Source: Pseudomonadota bacterium (GTDB lineage: Bacteria; Pseudomonadota; Alphaproteobacteria; Acetobacterales; Acetobacteraceae). From it: a DNA stretch of 9,517 bases. The DNA lies in assembly GCA_021826485.1 (NCBI GenBank), contig JAKAZX010000132.1:1-9517 (forward strand). The letters run 5' to 3'. Shown in pieces: positions 1 to 7,345 of the stretch (positions are counted from its first letter, which is position 1; each line of letters starts with the position of its first letter). A model generated the notes under the pieces. That model saw only the letters and a list, made by a program, of their open reading frames with translations. It was not told the origin of the DNA and made no database searches. A program made the translations under genes and the position numbers.

Positions 1-1142
1 CGGTACAGCGCCATGATCTCCGCCCTGTCCGGCACGCGCGGGTTATTGGCCGGGCTGCCGGACTCCAGCGCCTGCTGGGCCATGATCTCGACGCGACTCT
101 CCCATGCCGCCGGATCAATTCCGTAGGCGCGCGGACCGGGCACGGCCAGTTCCCCGTTCAAGGCCGCCAGACCGTCCACCAGCCGGGCGCAGGCCGCATC
201 GTCGGCCTGCCCCGGATCGGCGAGGCCGATCTGGCGGGCGGCGGCGGCGTAGCGGGCCGGCGCGTGGCCGATCGAAAACCGCGTCACCGCCGGCAGCAGC
301 ATGGCGTTGGACAGGCCGTGCGGCACATGGAAATGCGCCCCGATCGGCCGCGACATGCCATGCACCAGCGCGACCGAGGCATTGCTGAACGCGAGCCCGC
401 CCAGCATCGCCCCCAGCATCATCGCCTCCCGCGCCGGGGCATTGCGCGGCTCGTGGTAGGCGGTGCGCAGATGCGTCCCGATCAGCGCCATCGCGGCCAT
501 CGCCCAGCCGTCGGTGACCGGGTTGGCGCGGCGTGAGACATAGGCCTCCAGCGCATGGGTCAGGCTGTCGACGCCGGTATCGGCGGTGATGCGCGGCGGC
601 AGCGAGAAGGTCAGCTCATAGTCCACCACCGCCGCCAGGGGCAGGCAGCCGAGGCCCATGATCAGCATCTTCTCGTCGCGCGCGGTGTCGGTGATCACGG
701 TCACGCGCGTCGCCTCGCTGCCGGTGCCGGCGGTGGTGGGCACGGCGATCACCGGCAGGGCGGCGCGATCGGGGGAGGCAGGAACCTTGTAGGCGGCAAG
801 CGATGCCTCCCCCAGCGCCAGCAGCCCGATCGCCTTCGCGGTGTCGATGGAGGAGCCGCCGCCGAACCCGATCAGGCAGTCGAAATCCCCGGCGCGCAGG
901 CGCGCGACGCCGGCCGCGACCACGGTATCGGTGGGGTCGGCCACGGTGTCGCTGAACACCGCAGCGGCGATCCCCGCCGCCGCCAGCGGATCGAGGCAGC
1001 GGCGCAGCAGGCCGGAGGAGACCATGAACGGGTCGGTGACGACCAGCGGCCGTTCCAGACCGAGGCGCCGGAGCACGCCGGGCAGCTCGGCGATGCTGCC
1101 GCCGCCGACCAGCATGATCCGGGGGGAGAGCAGGGGGAACAT
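1..1142 (-). CDS. Iron-containing (group III) alcohol dehydrogenase, 3' end cut by window edge
   Basis: This is an NAD(P)-dependent oxidoreductase of the Fe-ADH/FucO/maleylacetate reductase superfamily. I translated 380 codons; the family is usually 380-390 residues, so only a few C-terminal residues are missing. The N-terminal Rossmann-like half carries GGGS at 13-16, GGGSSID at 94-100 and PTTAGTGSE at 135-143, which contact the dinucleotide. The C-terminal helical half has the metal ligands in family positions: Asp192 and His196 (GVDSLTHALEAY), His261 (ALVHGM) and His275 (VPHGLSN). The ATG at 1142 has a strong GGAGG six bases upstream, in the 32-base gap after the permease stop, so it is the last visible gene of the importer operon. 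It probably oxidises a polyol or reduces an aldehyde from the imported compound. The exact substrate is unknown, and an alternative such as a maleylacetate reductase-like enzyme cannot be excluded. Confidence 0.93.
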   Translation of the reverse strand, partial: MFPLLSPRIMLVGGGSIAELPGVLRRLGLERPLVVTDPFMVSSGLLRRCLDPLAAAGIAAAVFSDTVADPTDTVVAAGVARLRAGDFDCLIGFGGGSSIDTAKAIGLLALGEASLAAYKVPASPDRAALPVIAVPTTAGTGSEATRVTVITDTARDEKMLIMGLGCLPLAAVVDYELTFSLPPRITADTGVDSLTHALEAYVSRRANPVTDGWAMAAMALIGTHLRTAYHEPRNAPAREAMMLGAMLGGLAFSNASVALVHGMSRPIGAHFHVPHGLSNAMLLPAVTRFSIGHAPARYAAAARQIGLADPGQADDAACARLVDGLAALNGELAVPGPRAYGIDPAAWESRVEIMAQQALESGSPANNPRVPDRAEIMALY

Positions 1143-1174
1143 GCAGAGCCTCCGCGTTGCCGATGCGCCGAACG

Positions 1175-2137
1175 CTACCGCTTCCGCCGCCGCAACTGGT
1201 CGAAATAGACGATCACGATGATCAGACCGCCGGTGATGATGAGCTGCCAGAACGGGTTGACGTTCAGCAGATTGGCGCCGTTGTTGATGGTGGTGAGCAG
1301 GATGCTGCCGAGCAACGGGCCGTGGATGCTGCCGACCGCGCCAAACAGGCTGGTGCCGCCGATCACCGAGGAGGCGATGGATTGCAGTTCCCATCCCTGG
1401 CCGGTGGTGGCGTTGCCGATGCCGATGCGCGACGTGGTCAGGATGCCGGCGAACGCCGCGAAGGTCGCGGACAGCGTATAGGCGACATACAGCATCGCCT
1501 TGACGTTCACGCCGGACAGCCGCGCCGCCTCCGGATTGCTGCCGATCGCGAACAGGTAGCGGCCCCAGCGGCTGAGATGCAGGAACACGTAGGACGGCAC
1601 CGCGACCAGGATCACCATCCAGAACAGGTTGGGAATGCCCAGCAGGCTGCCGCGGGAGAACCCGGTGAAGGTGTCGTTGGTGATCGAGATGGAACTGCCG
1701 TCAGTCATCAGCAGCCCGATGCCGCGCAGCGCCGTCAGCGTCGCCAGCGTCATGATGAACGGCGGCAGACCGAGCTTGATGACACCGAAGGCATGGAACA
1801 GCCCGATCAGCACGCCGACCAGCAGGGTGATCAGCACCGCCAGCCAGATCGGCAGGTTCGCCTGGAACAGCAGCGAGATCACCACGCCGGAGAAGCCGAG
1901 CACGGTGCCAACCGAAAGATCGATGCCGGCGGTGATGATGACGAAGGTCTGGCCGATCGCGATGACCGCCCAGATGGACGCCTGGCGCATCAGATTGGTC
2001 AGGTTGTTCAGCGTCAGGAACGTGTCGGTGCTGACCGCGAGCGCCGCCCAGAGCAGCAGCAGCAGGCCGAGCAGCGTCAGGCTGAGCAGCAGGTTGATGC
2101 GCGCCTGGGGCTTGTTGTTGACGACGGTTTCGCTCAC
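1175..2137 (-). CDS. Sugar ABC transporter permease, RbsC-like
   Basis: This is an inner-membrane permease of the ribose/galactose/xylose-type ABC importers (BPD_transp_2 fold), 320 residues, normal for the family. Hydrophobic segments run nearly throughout: about 13-34, 54-70, 75-92, 96-118, 125-144, 170-187, 213-232, 254-286 and 297-312. The family motif GIDLSVG is at 71-77, and the cytoplasmic loop GSNPEAARLSGVNV (199-212), which should dock on the ATPase, is clear. The C-terminus is basic (RRRKR). The start is GTG at 2137, preceded by AAGGG that overlaps the end of the ATPase gene; the ATPase stop is only 12 bases away, suggesting coupled translation. It should form the membrane channel, probably as a homodimer, for the sugar delivered by the binding protein at 3691-4656. 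Confidence 0.95.
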   Translation of the reverse strand: MSETVVNNKPQARINLLLSLTLLGLLLLLWAALAVSTDTFLTLNNLTNLMRQASIWAVIAIGQTFVIITAGIDLSVGTVLGFSGVVISLLFQANLPIWLAVLITLLVGVLIGLFHAFGVIKLGLPPFIMTLATLTALRGIGLLMTDGSSISITNDTFTGFSRGSLLGIPNLFWMVILVAVPSYVFLHLSRWGRYLFAIGSNPEAARLSGVNVKAMLYVAYTLSATFAAFAGILTTSRIGIGNATTGQGWELQSIASSVIGGTSLFGAVGSIHGPLLGSILLTTINNGANLLNVNPFWQLIITGGLIIVIVYFDQLRRRKR

Positions 2138-2149
2138 GCGCTGTGCCCT

Positions 2150-3682
2150 TCAGACGCCGATCGCCTGCGTCAGGATGGTTTCCATCGATGCTTCCTTGAA
2201 GCCGTAGCTGGCCGCCAGCCGGCCGCGGCGGAACACGTGCAGCGTATCCGCCAGCTCATAGACTTCCGGCAGGTAGGAGGAGATCAGGATGATCCCGGCG
2301 CCGCCCTGCAGCAGGCGCGCGAACAGGCGATAGATTTCCAGCTTGGTGCCGACATCGACGCCCACCGTCGGCTCGTCGAAAATGAACAGCTCCGCGCCGT
2401 GGTTGAGCCATTTGCCGACCACGATCTTCTGCTGGTTGCCGCCGGACAGCGAGGCCGCCAGCGTGGCGCGGCCGGGGGTGACGATGCGCAGGTCGCGGAT
2501 CTGCCGGTCCGCCTGCGCCGCCTCGGCGCTGCGGTTGATGGTCAGCCCGCGCGTCAGCCGGTCATAGACCGTGAGGTTGAGGTTGAGGCCGACGCCGAGA
2601 TTGAGGCAGAGGCCCTGGTCGCGCCGGCTTTCCGGCACCAGCGCGATGCCGCGCGCGATCGCCTGGGTTTCGCGGTGGATGGCGACCGGCTTACCCTGCC
2701 ACAAGACCCGTCCGGCGGTGGCGCGGTGGCGGCCGAACACGCTCTGCACGAATTCGCTGCGCCCGGCGCCGATCAGGCCATACAGCCCGACGATCTCGCC
2801 GCGATGCACGGCCATCGAGACCTCGGAAAATCCCTTGCCGCTGAGCGCCTCGGTGGCCAGCAGCACGTCGCCGCGGGGGACGCTTTCCTTGTGGTAGATC
2901 TGCTCGATCGAGCGGTTGCTCATGTCGCGGATCAACTGCTGCTCGTCGATGTCGCCGATCGCGTGGGTCGAGATCAGTTGGCCGTCGCGCAGCACCGACG
3001 CGCGGTCGGCCAGCTCGAACACTTCCTCCAGCCGGTGGCTGATATAGACGATGGTGACGCCCTCGCCCTTCAGCCGGCGGATCAGGGCGAACAGTTGCGC
3101 GGCTTCCTGGCGCGTCAGATACGCCGTCGGCTCATCGAAGATCAGGAAGCGCGTGCCGCGCAGCGCCGCCCGGGCGGTCGCGACAAGCTGCTGCTGGCCG
3201 ATCGTCAGCGTGGACAGCACGACATCGGCGGGCACCGAGAAGCCGAGGCCGGTGAGCACCGCCTGCGCCTCGCGCACCATCCGCCGGCCTTCCAGCATGC
3301 CGAACTTCGTGTGCTCGTCGCCCAGGAACAGGTTGGCGGCGACGCTCAGATGCGGGCACAGAACCACTTCCTGATGCACCGCGTTGATGCCGAGCGCGAG
3401 CGCATCGTGCGGCCCGGCCATCTCGACATGCCGGCCTTCCCACAGGATTTCGCCGGCGCTTTTCAGATGCACGCCGGTCAGCAGCTTGATGAGGGTGGAT
3501 TTGCCGGCGCCGTTCTCGCCGACGATCGCGTGGATCTCGCCGCGCGCGAAGGCGAGGCTGACGGCTTTGAGCGCGTGCGTCCCGGTGAAGCGCTTGTCCA
3601 GGCCGCGCAGTTCCAGCACCGGGCCGGAGGCGGCCGGACCGCCCTGCGGGGCAGGGCGGTCCATCGCTTCGGACGAAGCCAC
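2150..3682 (-). CDS. Sugar ABC transporter ATP-binding protein, RbsA/MglA-like, two ATPase domains
   Basis: This is the energy-coupling subunit of the carbohydrate importer, 510 residues with two fused nucleotide-binding domains. Domain 1 has Walker A GENGAGKST (55-63), a degenerate signature LTIGQQQ (159-165), Walker B with FDEPTA (182-187) and switch His216. Domain 2 has a Walker A-like loop without lysine (GLIGAGRSE, 302-310), a canonical LSGGNQQK (412-419) and Walker B FIFDEPTVGVD (433-443). The RbsA/MglA family typically pairs one good and one degenerate site in this way, so one composite ATPase site should be active. The switch region of domain 2 reads ISSYLPEV (467-474), with Tyr where many relatives have Glu. 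The start given is GTG at 3682, 8 bases after the binding-protein stop. ATG at 3664 is an alternative; neither has a clear ribosome binding site. Confidence 0.95.
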   Translation of the reverse strand: MASSEAMDRPAPQGGPAASGPVLELRGLDKRFTGTHALKAVSLAFARGEIHAIVGENGAGKSTLIKLLTGVHLKSAGEILWEGRHVEMAGPHDALALGINAVHQEVVLCPHLSVAANLFLGDEHTKFGMLEGRRMVREAQAVLTGLGFSVPADVVLSTLTIGQQQLVATARAALRGTRFLIFDEPTAYLTRQEAAQLFALIRRLKGEGVTIVYISHRLEEVFELADRASVLRDGQLISTHAIGDIDEQQLIRDMSNRSIEQIYHKESVPRGDVLLATEALSGKGFSEVSMAVHRGEIVGLYGLIGAGRSEFVQSVFGRHRATAGRVLWQGKPVAIHRETQAIARGIALVPESRRDQGLCLNLGVGLNLNLTVYDRLTRGLTINRSAEAAQADRQIRDLRIVTPGRATLAASLSGGNQQKIVVGKWLNHGAELFIFDEPTVGVDVGTKLEIYRLFARLLQGGAGIILISSYLPEVYELADTLHVFRRGRLAASYGFKEASMETILTQAIGV

Positions 3683-3688
3683 GAAGCG
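3665..3688 (-). promoter_or_regulatory. Intercistronic hairpin between binding-protein and ATPase genes
   Basis: Seven-base perfect arms, CGCTTCG at 3665-3671 and CGAAGCG at 3682-3688, are separated by 10 bases and begin two bases after the binding-protein stop codon. On the transcript the 5' arm ends on the first base of the ATPase GTG start. A smaller competing hairpin (GCTTC 3666-3670 with GAAGC 3675-3679) shares one arm. By analogy with other ABC importer operons, such a structure may stabilise the binding-protein message or lower ATPase translation. Function is inferred only. Confidence 0.4.
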
Positions 3689-3690
3689 GC

Positions 3691-4656
3691 TTATTTCAGC
3701 TTCGGGTTCAGCAGTTCCTGCGAGCGCGGGCTGTTCATGTTGGCCTGCGTGATCGCGGTGACGCCGGTATCGACATTGGCGGGCACGCTCTCGCCCTTCG
3801 AGGCGGCGAGCGCGGTCTTGATGCCGTCATAGCCCATGCGGTACGGGTCCTGCACGACGAGCGCGGTGATCACGCCGTCCTTCAGGAACTTGACCAGCTT
3901 GTCGTCGGAGTCGAAGGCGACCAGCTTGATCTTGTCCTGCGCCTTGTTCTCCGCCACCGCCTGGCCGGCGCCCTGGCCCATGATCAGGTTGCTGGCGAAC
4001 ACCCCGCGCAGCTTCGGGTTCGCCGTGATCAGGTCGGTCATGATGTTGAGGCCGGTGGTGGCCTGCCCGTCGGCGACCTTGTCGGCGACCAGCTTCAGGC
4101 CGGGATACTTCGCCGCCATTTCCTGCTTGAAGCCCTTGGCGCGCTGATCGAGCGAGCCGACGCCGGGCAGCGAGGTGATCAGCGCCACTTCGCCCTCGGC
4201 CTTGCCGTAGGTCTTCTGGATCGCCTCGGCCAGCGCATCCGCTGCGACCTCGCCGCCCTTGACGTTGTCGGTGGTCAGGAAGGACGTGAAGGCATGCGAG
4301 TCGGCAGCCGAGTCGATGCCGATGATCTTGACCTTCTTCGCCGCCTCGGTGATCGGCGCGCCGAGCGCCTTGAACTGGGTCGGCGCGATCACCACGGCGG
4401 CCGGATGCTCGGCCACCGCATTCTCAAGAATGCTGATCTGGCCGTTGATGTCGCTTTCCGACTGGGCGCCGAGTTCGGGCACCTTCACGTGCAGGTCCTG
4501 CCCGGCCTTGCGCGCGCCGGCAAGCACGATCTGCCAGTAGAAGGACGTGGTGTCCTTGACGATGATGGGGATGGTGGGTTCCTGCGCGCGCGGGGCGGTG
4601 GAAAGCCCGAAGGCGGCAACGGAGGCGACCACGGTCGCCAGCAGCAGTCTTTTCAT
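3691..4656 (-). CDS. Periplasmic sugar-binding protein of ABC importer, RbsB-like
   Basis: This is a secreted solute-binding protein of the Peripla_BP_4 (ribose/galactose-binding) type, 321 residues. A Sec signal peptide occupies residues 1-24: Lys-Arg at 2-3, a hydrophobic core from LLLATVV onward, and a likely cut after APRA before QEPTIP. The two-lobe fold is recognisable from the first strand IPIIVKDTTSFYW (29-41), the segment VVIAPTQF (88-95), IIGIDSAAD (111-119), ALITSLPG (158-165), LVAFDSDDKLV (245-255) and ALVVQDPYRMGYDG (265-278). I chose ATG 4656 because it has AGGGAG eight bases upstream and starts exactly at the signal peptide; an in-frame ATG at 4722 would put 22 odd residues in front of it. 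It is the first gene of the importer operon and should determine specificity. The ligand is a sugar or polyol that I cannot name. Confidence 0.94.
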   Translation of the reverse strand: MKRLLLATVVASVAAFGLSTAPRAQEPTIPIIVKDTTSFYWQIVLAGARKAGQDLHVKVPELGAQSESDINGQISILENAVAEHPAAVVIAPTQFKALGAPITEAAKKVKIIGIDSAADSHAFTSFLTTDNVKGGEVAADALAEAIQKTYGKAEGEVALITSLPGVGSLDQRAKGFKQEMAAKYPGLKLVADKVADGQATTGLNIMTDLITANPKLRGVFASNLIMGQGAGQAVAENKAQDKIKLVAFDSDDKLVKFLKDGVITALVVQDPYRMGYDGIKTALAASKGESVPANVDTGVTAITQANMNSPRSQELLNPKLK

Positions 4657-4719
4657 GGCGTTTGCTCCCTCGATGGCGGCATCGCGCGGCGGTGTCGCCA
4701 GCAGGCGGCGAGACGCCGA

Positions 4720-4736
4720 CACACGTCAGACGTATG
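4720..4736. promoter_or_regulatory. Near-perfect palindrome, candidate MarR-family operator
   Basis: The sequence CACACGTC-A-GACGTATG is a 17-bp inverted repeat with seven of eight pairs matching; the inner five pairs are perfect. It lies between the MarR gene and the binding-protein gene and covers the proposed -10 box (4731-4736) of the importer promoter. MarR proteins bind palindromes of about this size as dimers and usually repress by blocking the promoter. Assignment to this particular regulator is inferred from position. Confidence 0.5.
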
Positions 4737-4759
4737 GTCGCAGTTGCGTGGAAAATCAA
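4731..4759 (-). promoter_or_regulatory. Candidate sigma-70-type promoter of the importer operon
   Basis: Read on the minus strand, TTGATT (4759-4754) is followed after exactly 17 bases by CATACG (4736-4731). The -35 box matches four of six consensus positions; the -10 is weak, as expected for a regulated promoter. Transcription would begin roughly 65-70 bases before the binding-protein ATG at 4656. It is the best-spaced pair in this gap, but it is a sequence match only. Confidence 0.35.
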
Positions 4760-4760
4760 T

Positions 4761-4775
4761 CCGCCCCCGGGGCGG
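4761..4775 (-). terminator. Possible weak terminator after the MarR gene
   Basis: On the minus strand, a G+C-only hairpin (six-base stem, three-base loop) starts 7 bases after the MarR stop codon and is followed by a T-rich run, ATTGATTTT. The T-rich stretch is interrupted and doubles as the proposed -35 region of the next promoter, so partial read-through from the regulator into the importer genes is possible. Confidence 0.3.
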
Positions 4776-4782
4776 GACGCCG

Positions 4783-5142
4783 CTAGCCGGCGGCGGCGCG
4801 CGCCCCCCGTGCGGTGCCGGTGACGATCGCGCGCAGTTCGTCCAGCAGCTTCCAGCCGGCCGCGGTGCGCTCCACCAGCACGCTGCGCCGGTCGGCCGGG
4901 TCGGGAATGCGGCGGCTCAGGTCCATCTCGCCGAGCTTGTCGAGCGAGCGGGTGATGACCGATTTCGACACCTTCAACTCGGCGGCGAGGCCGCGCACCG
5001 TGTGGTGGCCATCGGTCAGATAGCACGTCAGATAGACGGCGAGCTGATGCGCCGACAGGGCCGGACCGTCGCGGCGCACGAGCGAGACGATCACCTCCCG
5101 CAGCATGTTCACGGCGAGATCGGGCGGGGAGAGTTGATCCAT
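4783..5142 (-). CDS. MarR-family winged helix-turn-helix regulator
   Basis: This is a short DNA-binding transcription regulator of 119 residues; MarR proteins are more often 140-160. Residues about 29-45 form the lead helix (SAHQLAVYLTCYL). The helix-turn-helix is at about 48-72 (TVRGLAAELKVSKSVITRSLDKL), followed by the wing with DPADRRS at 81-87 and VLVERTAAG, which is the classic MarR pattern. The C-terminal dimerisation helix (WKLLDELRAIV) is short and ends in an Ala/Gly/Arg-rich tail. ATG 5142 has AAGGA seven bases upstream. It sits directly before the sugar importer operon in the same direction, so it is the likely local regulator. A MarR protein with a sugar importer is less usual than LacI, GntR or DeoR types. 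The effector is unknown. Confidence 0.88.
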   Translation of the reverse strand: MDQLSPPDLAVNMLREVIVSLVRRDGPALSAHQLAVYLTCYLTDGHHTVRGLAAELKVSKSVITRSLDKLGEMDLSRRIPDPADRRSVLVERTAAGWKLLDELRAIVTGTARGARAAAG

Positions 5143-5395
5143 GAGCAGATCCTTTCGTCAGGGCGCCGAAACGGCGCCCGGCCGGCGCGCACGACGGTGG
5201 CCGGCGGTCGGGGCGGGAAGGCGGCGGCCGCACGACCCCGGCAGGCGCGGAGTCGCGAAATCGCATGACAGCAGCGTAAGGCGACGGCCCCCGCTGCGCC
5301 AGCCCGCGATGATGAGATTCGGTGTCGTTCCGCGTAGCGTCAGGTCACGCTGCCGATCCGTTGCAACAACAGCGGTGACAACGCCCGCCCGCCGG
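5143..5395. other. Intergenic region upstream of the MarR gene
   Basis: This 253-base gap separates the epimerase stop from the MarR start. It holds the perfect inverted repeat at 5161-5179, an imperfect 16-bp palindrome AGCGTCAGGTCACGCT at 5336-5351 (six of eight pairs), and the 8-bp palindrome GTTGCAAC at 5360-5367. I see no convincing promoter pair and no T-tailed terminator for the epimerase. No gene with good coding character fits here; the open frames are G+C-driven. Confidence 0.5.
5161..5179. promoter_or_regulatory. Perfect inverted repeat in the leader of the MarR gene
   Basis: GGGCGCCG-AAA-CGGCGCCC is a perfect eight-base-arm repeat with a three-base centre, ending 18 bases before the MarR start codon and six bases before its ribosome binding site. 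It could be a leader RNA hairpin or a protein-binding site for autoregulation. It does not resemble the palindrome at 4720-4736, so a shared regulator is not indicated. Confidence 0.45.
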
Positions 5396-6400
5396 TCAGC
5401 GCTTGGCGAAGCGATAGATGGTGCGCGACCAGTAGGTGCCGCCCGGCCGCAGCACGGTGGAGGGGAAGCTCGGCCGATTCGGACTGTCGGGGTAATGCTG
5501 GGTTTCCAGGCACAGTCCGGTGCGCCAGGCGAAGGGCTGGCCGGACAGGAAATTGCCACTGTAGAACTGCACCGCCGGCTCGGTCGTCAGCACTTCCATG
5601 ACAATGCCTTCGGCCTCCACCCGGGCCGCCGGCTGCGGCGCCGGATGCGGCGCATCGGCCAGCACGAAGCAATGGTCGAAGCCGCCGCCCAGGTGCAGTT
5701 GCGGATCGTCGGCGCCGATGCGCGCGCCGATGCGCGTGAGCCGCCGCAGATCGAACGGGGTGCCGGCGACGGGTTGCAACTCCCCGGTCGGGATCAGCGC
5801 CTGATCGACCGGCAGGAACCGGTCCGCGGCGATCTCGATGGCGTGGTCCAGCACCGTGCCGGCGCCGGCGAGGTTGAAATAGGCGTGGTTGGTCAGGTTG
5901 ACGACCGTCGGGGCATCGGTGGTGGCGGAATAGTCGATCACCAGATCGCCGCCCTGCAGCCGGTAGCGCACCTCGGCCGTCAGCCGCCCCGGGAAGCCCT
6001 GGTCGCCGTCGGGGCTGACCAGCCGCAGCAGCAGCGTTTCGCCCTCCGGCTCCGCCTGCCAGACGCGGGCGGCGAACCCGTCCGCCCCGCCATGCAGCGT
6101 GTTGCCGCCGTTGTTCACGGACAACCGGTGCTCCCGCCCGTCCAGCACGAACCGGCCGCCGGCGATGCGGTTGGCATAGCGCCCGGCGATCGCGCCGAGA
6201 TGGGCGCCGTCGGTCAGATACGGCTCCAGCGTCTCGAAGCCGAGCGTCACGTTGCGCGCGCCGGCCGCCACCGGCACTTCCAGCGCCGCCAGCCGCGCCC
6301 CGTACTGGATGATGGTGGCGTTCAGGCCGCCGGGGTCGCGCAACGAATAGGCATGCACCGCCGTGCCGTCTGGCAAGCGGCCGAATAGATGCGTTTGCAT
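5396..6400 (-). CDS. Aldose 1-epimerase (galactose mutarotase)
   Basis: This enzyme interconverts alpha and beta anomers of aldoses such as glucose, galactose, xylose or arabinose. At 334 residues it has normal family length. The key motifs are present in order: GRYANRI (73-79), NNGGNTLHGG with catalytic-region His103, NLTNHAYFNL with the general acid His172, GGGFDHCFVL with Asp242, and GLCLETQHYPDSPN with the general base Glu299. Close to the C-terminus is YWSRTIYRFAKR. I start it at ATG 6400, preceded by a G6 run eight bases upstream; an in-frame ATG at 6457 would add 19 residues with no family counterpart. No signal peptide is seen, so it is probably cytoplasmic. It is codirectional with the MarR gene and importer, suggesting that the imported compound is an aldose, but the 253-base gap means a shared transcript is not assured. 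Confidence 0.93.
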   Translation of the reverse strand: MQTHLFGRLPDGTAVHAYSLRDPGGLNATIIQYGARLAALEVPVAAGARNVTLGFETLEPYLTDGAHLGAIAGRYANRIAGGRFVLDGREHRLSVNNGGNTLHGGADGFAARVWQAEPEGETLLLRLVSPDGDQGFPGRLTAEVRYRLQGGDLVIDYSATTDAPTVVNLTNHAYFNLAGAGTVLDHAIEIAADRFLPVDQALIPTGELQPVAGTPFDLRRLTRIGARIGADDPQLHLGGGFDHCFVLADAPHPAPQPAARVEAEGIVMEVLTTEPAVQFYSGNFLSGQPFAWRTGLCLETQHYPDSPNRPSFPSTVLRPGGTYWSRTIYRFAKR

Positions 6401-6525
6401 CGCGGTAACCCCCCGCAGGATTGCCGGGGAGGGTAGCGATGCTGCCGCCGCGCGCACAAGCGTCCCCCTTCAAGAATGCCATGATCGGGCGCATGAGAGG
6501 GGCGCACCCGGACGGAGACCCGGCC
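6401..6525. promoter_or_regulatory. Divergent intergenic region between epimerase and ECH-like genes
   Basis: This 125-base gap must hold promoters for both directions. I see no pair close to consensus on either strand; the best on the minus strand is the weak TTGTGC, 16 bases, GCTACC. The ribosome binding sites of the two flanking genes (G6 at 6409-6414 for the epimerase, GGAG at 6514-6517 for the plus-strand gene) lie inside it. Confidence 0.4.
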
Positions 6526-7323
<798 letters not shown>

Positions 7324-7345
7324 ACGCGAACCGGAGGAGACGCAG

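Noticed and set aside
1157..3832. An 891-codon open frame on the plus strand, opposite the permease, ATPase and binding protein.
   Set aside because: It lies antisense to three recognisable genes; its product is rich in Arg, Gln, Asp, Ala and Gly with no domain. This is a typical G+C-driven shadow frame.
4657..4722. A longer start for the binding protein at ATG 4722.
   Set aside because: It would place 22 residues before a well-formed signal peptide and put the start inside the palindrome; ATG 4656 has a well-spaced ribosome binding site.
4424..5266. A 280-codon minus-strand open frame across the MarR gene and the start of the binding protein.
   Set aside because: It is in a different frame from both real genes and runs through the promoter region; it is Arg/Pro/Ala-rich with no fold.
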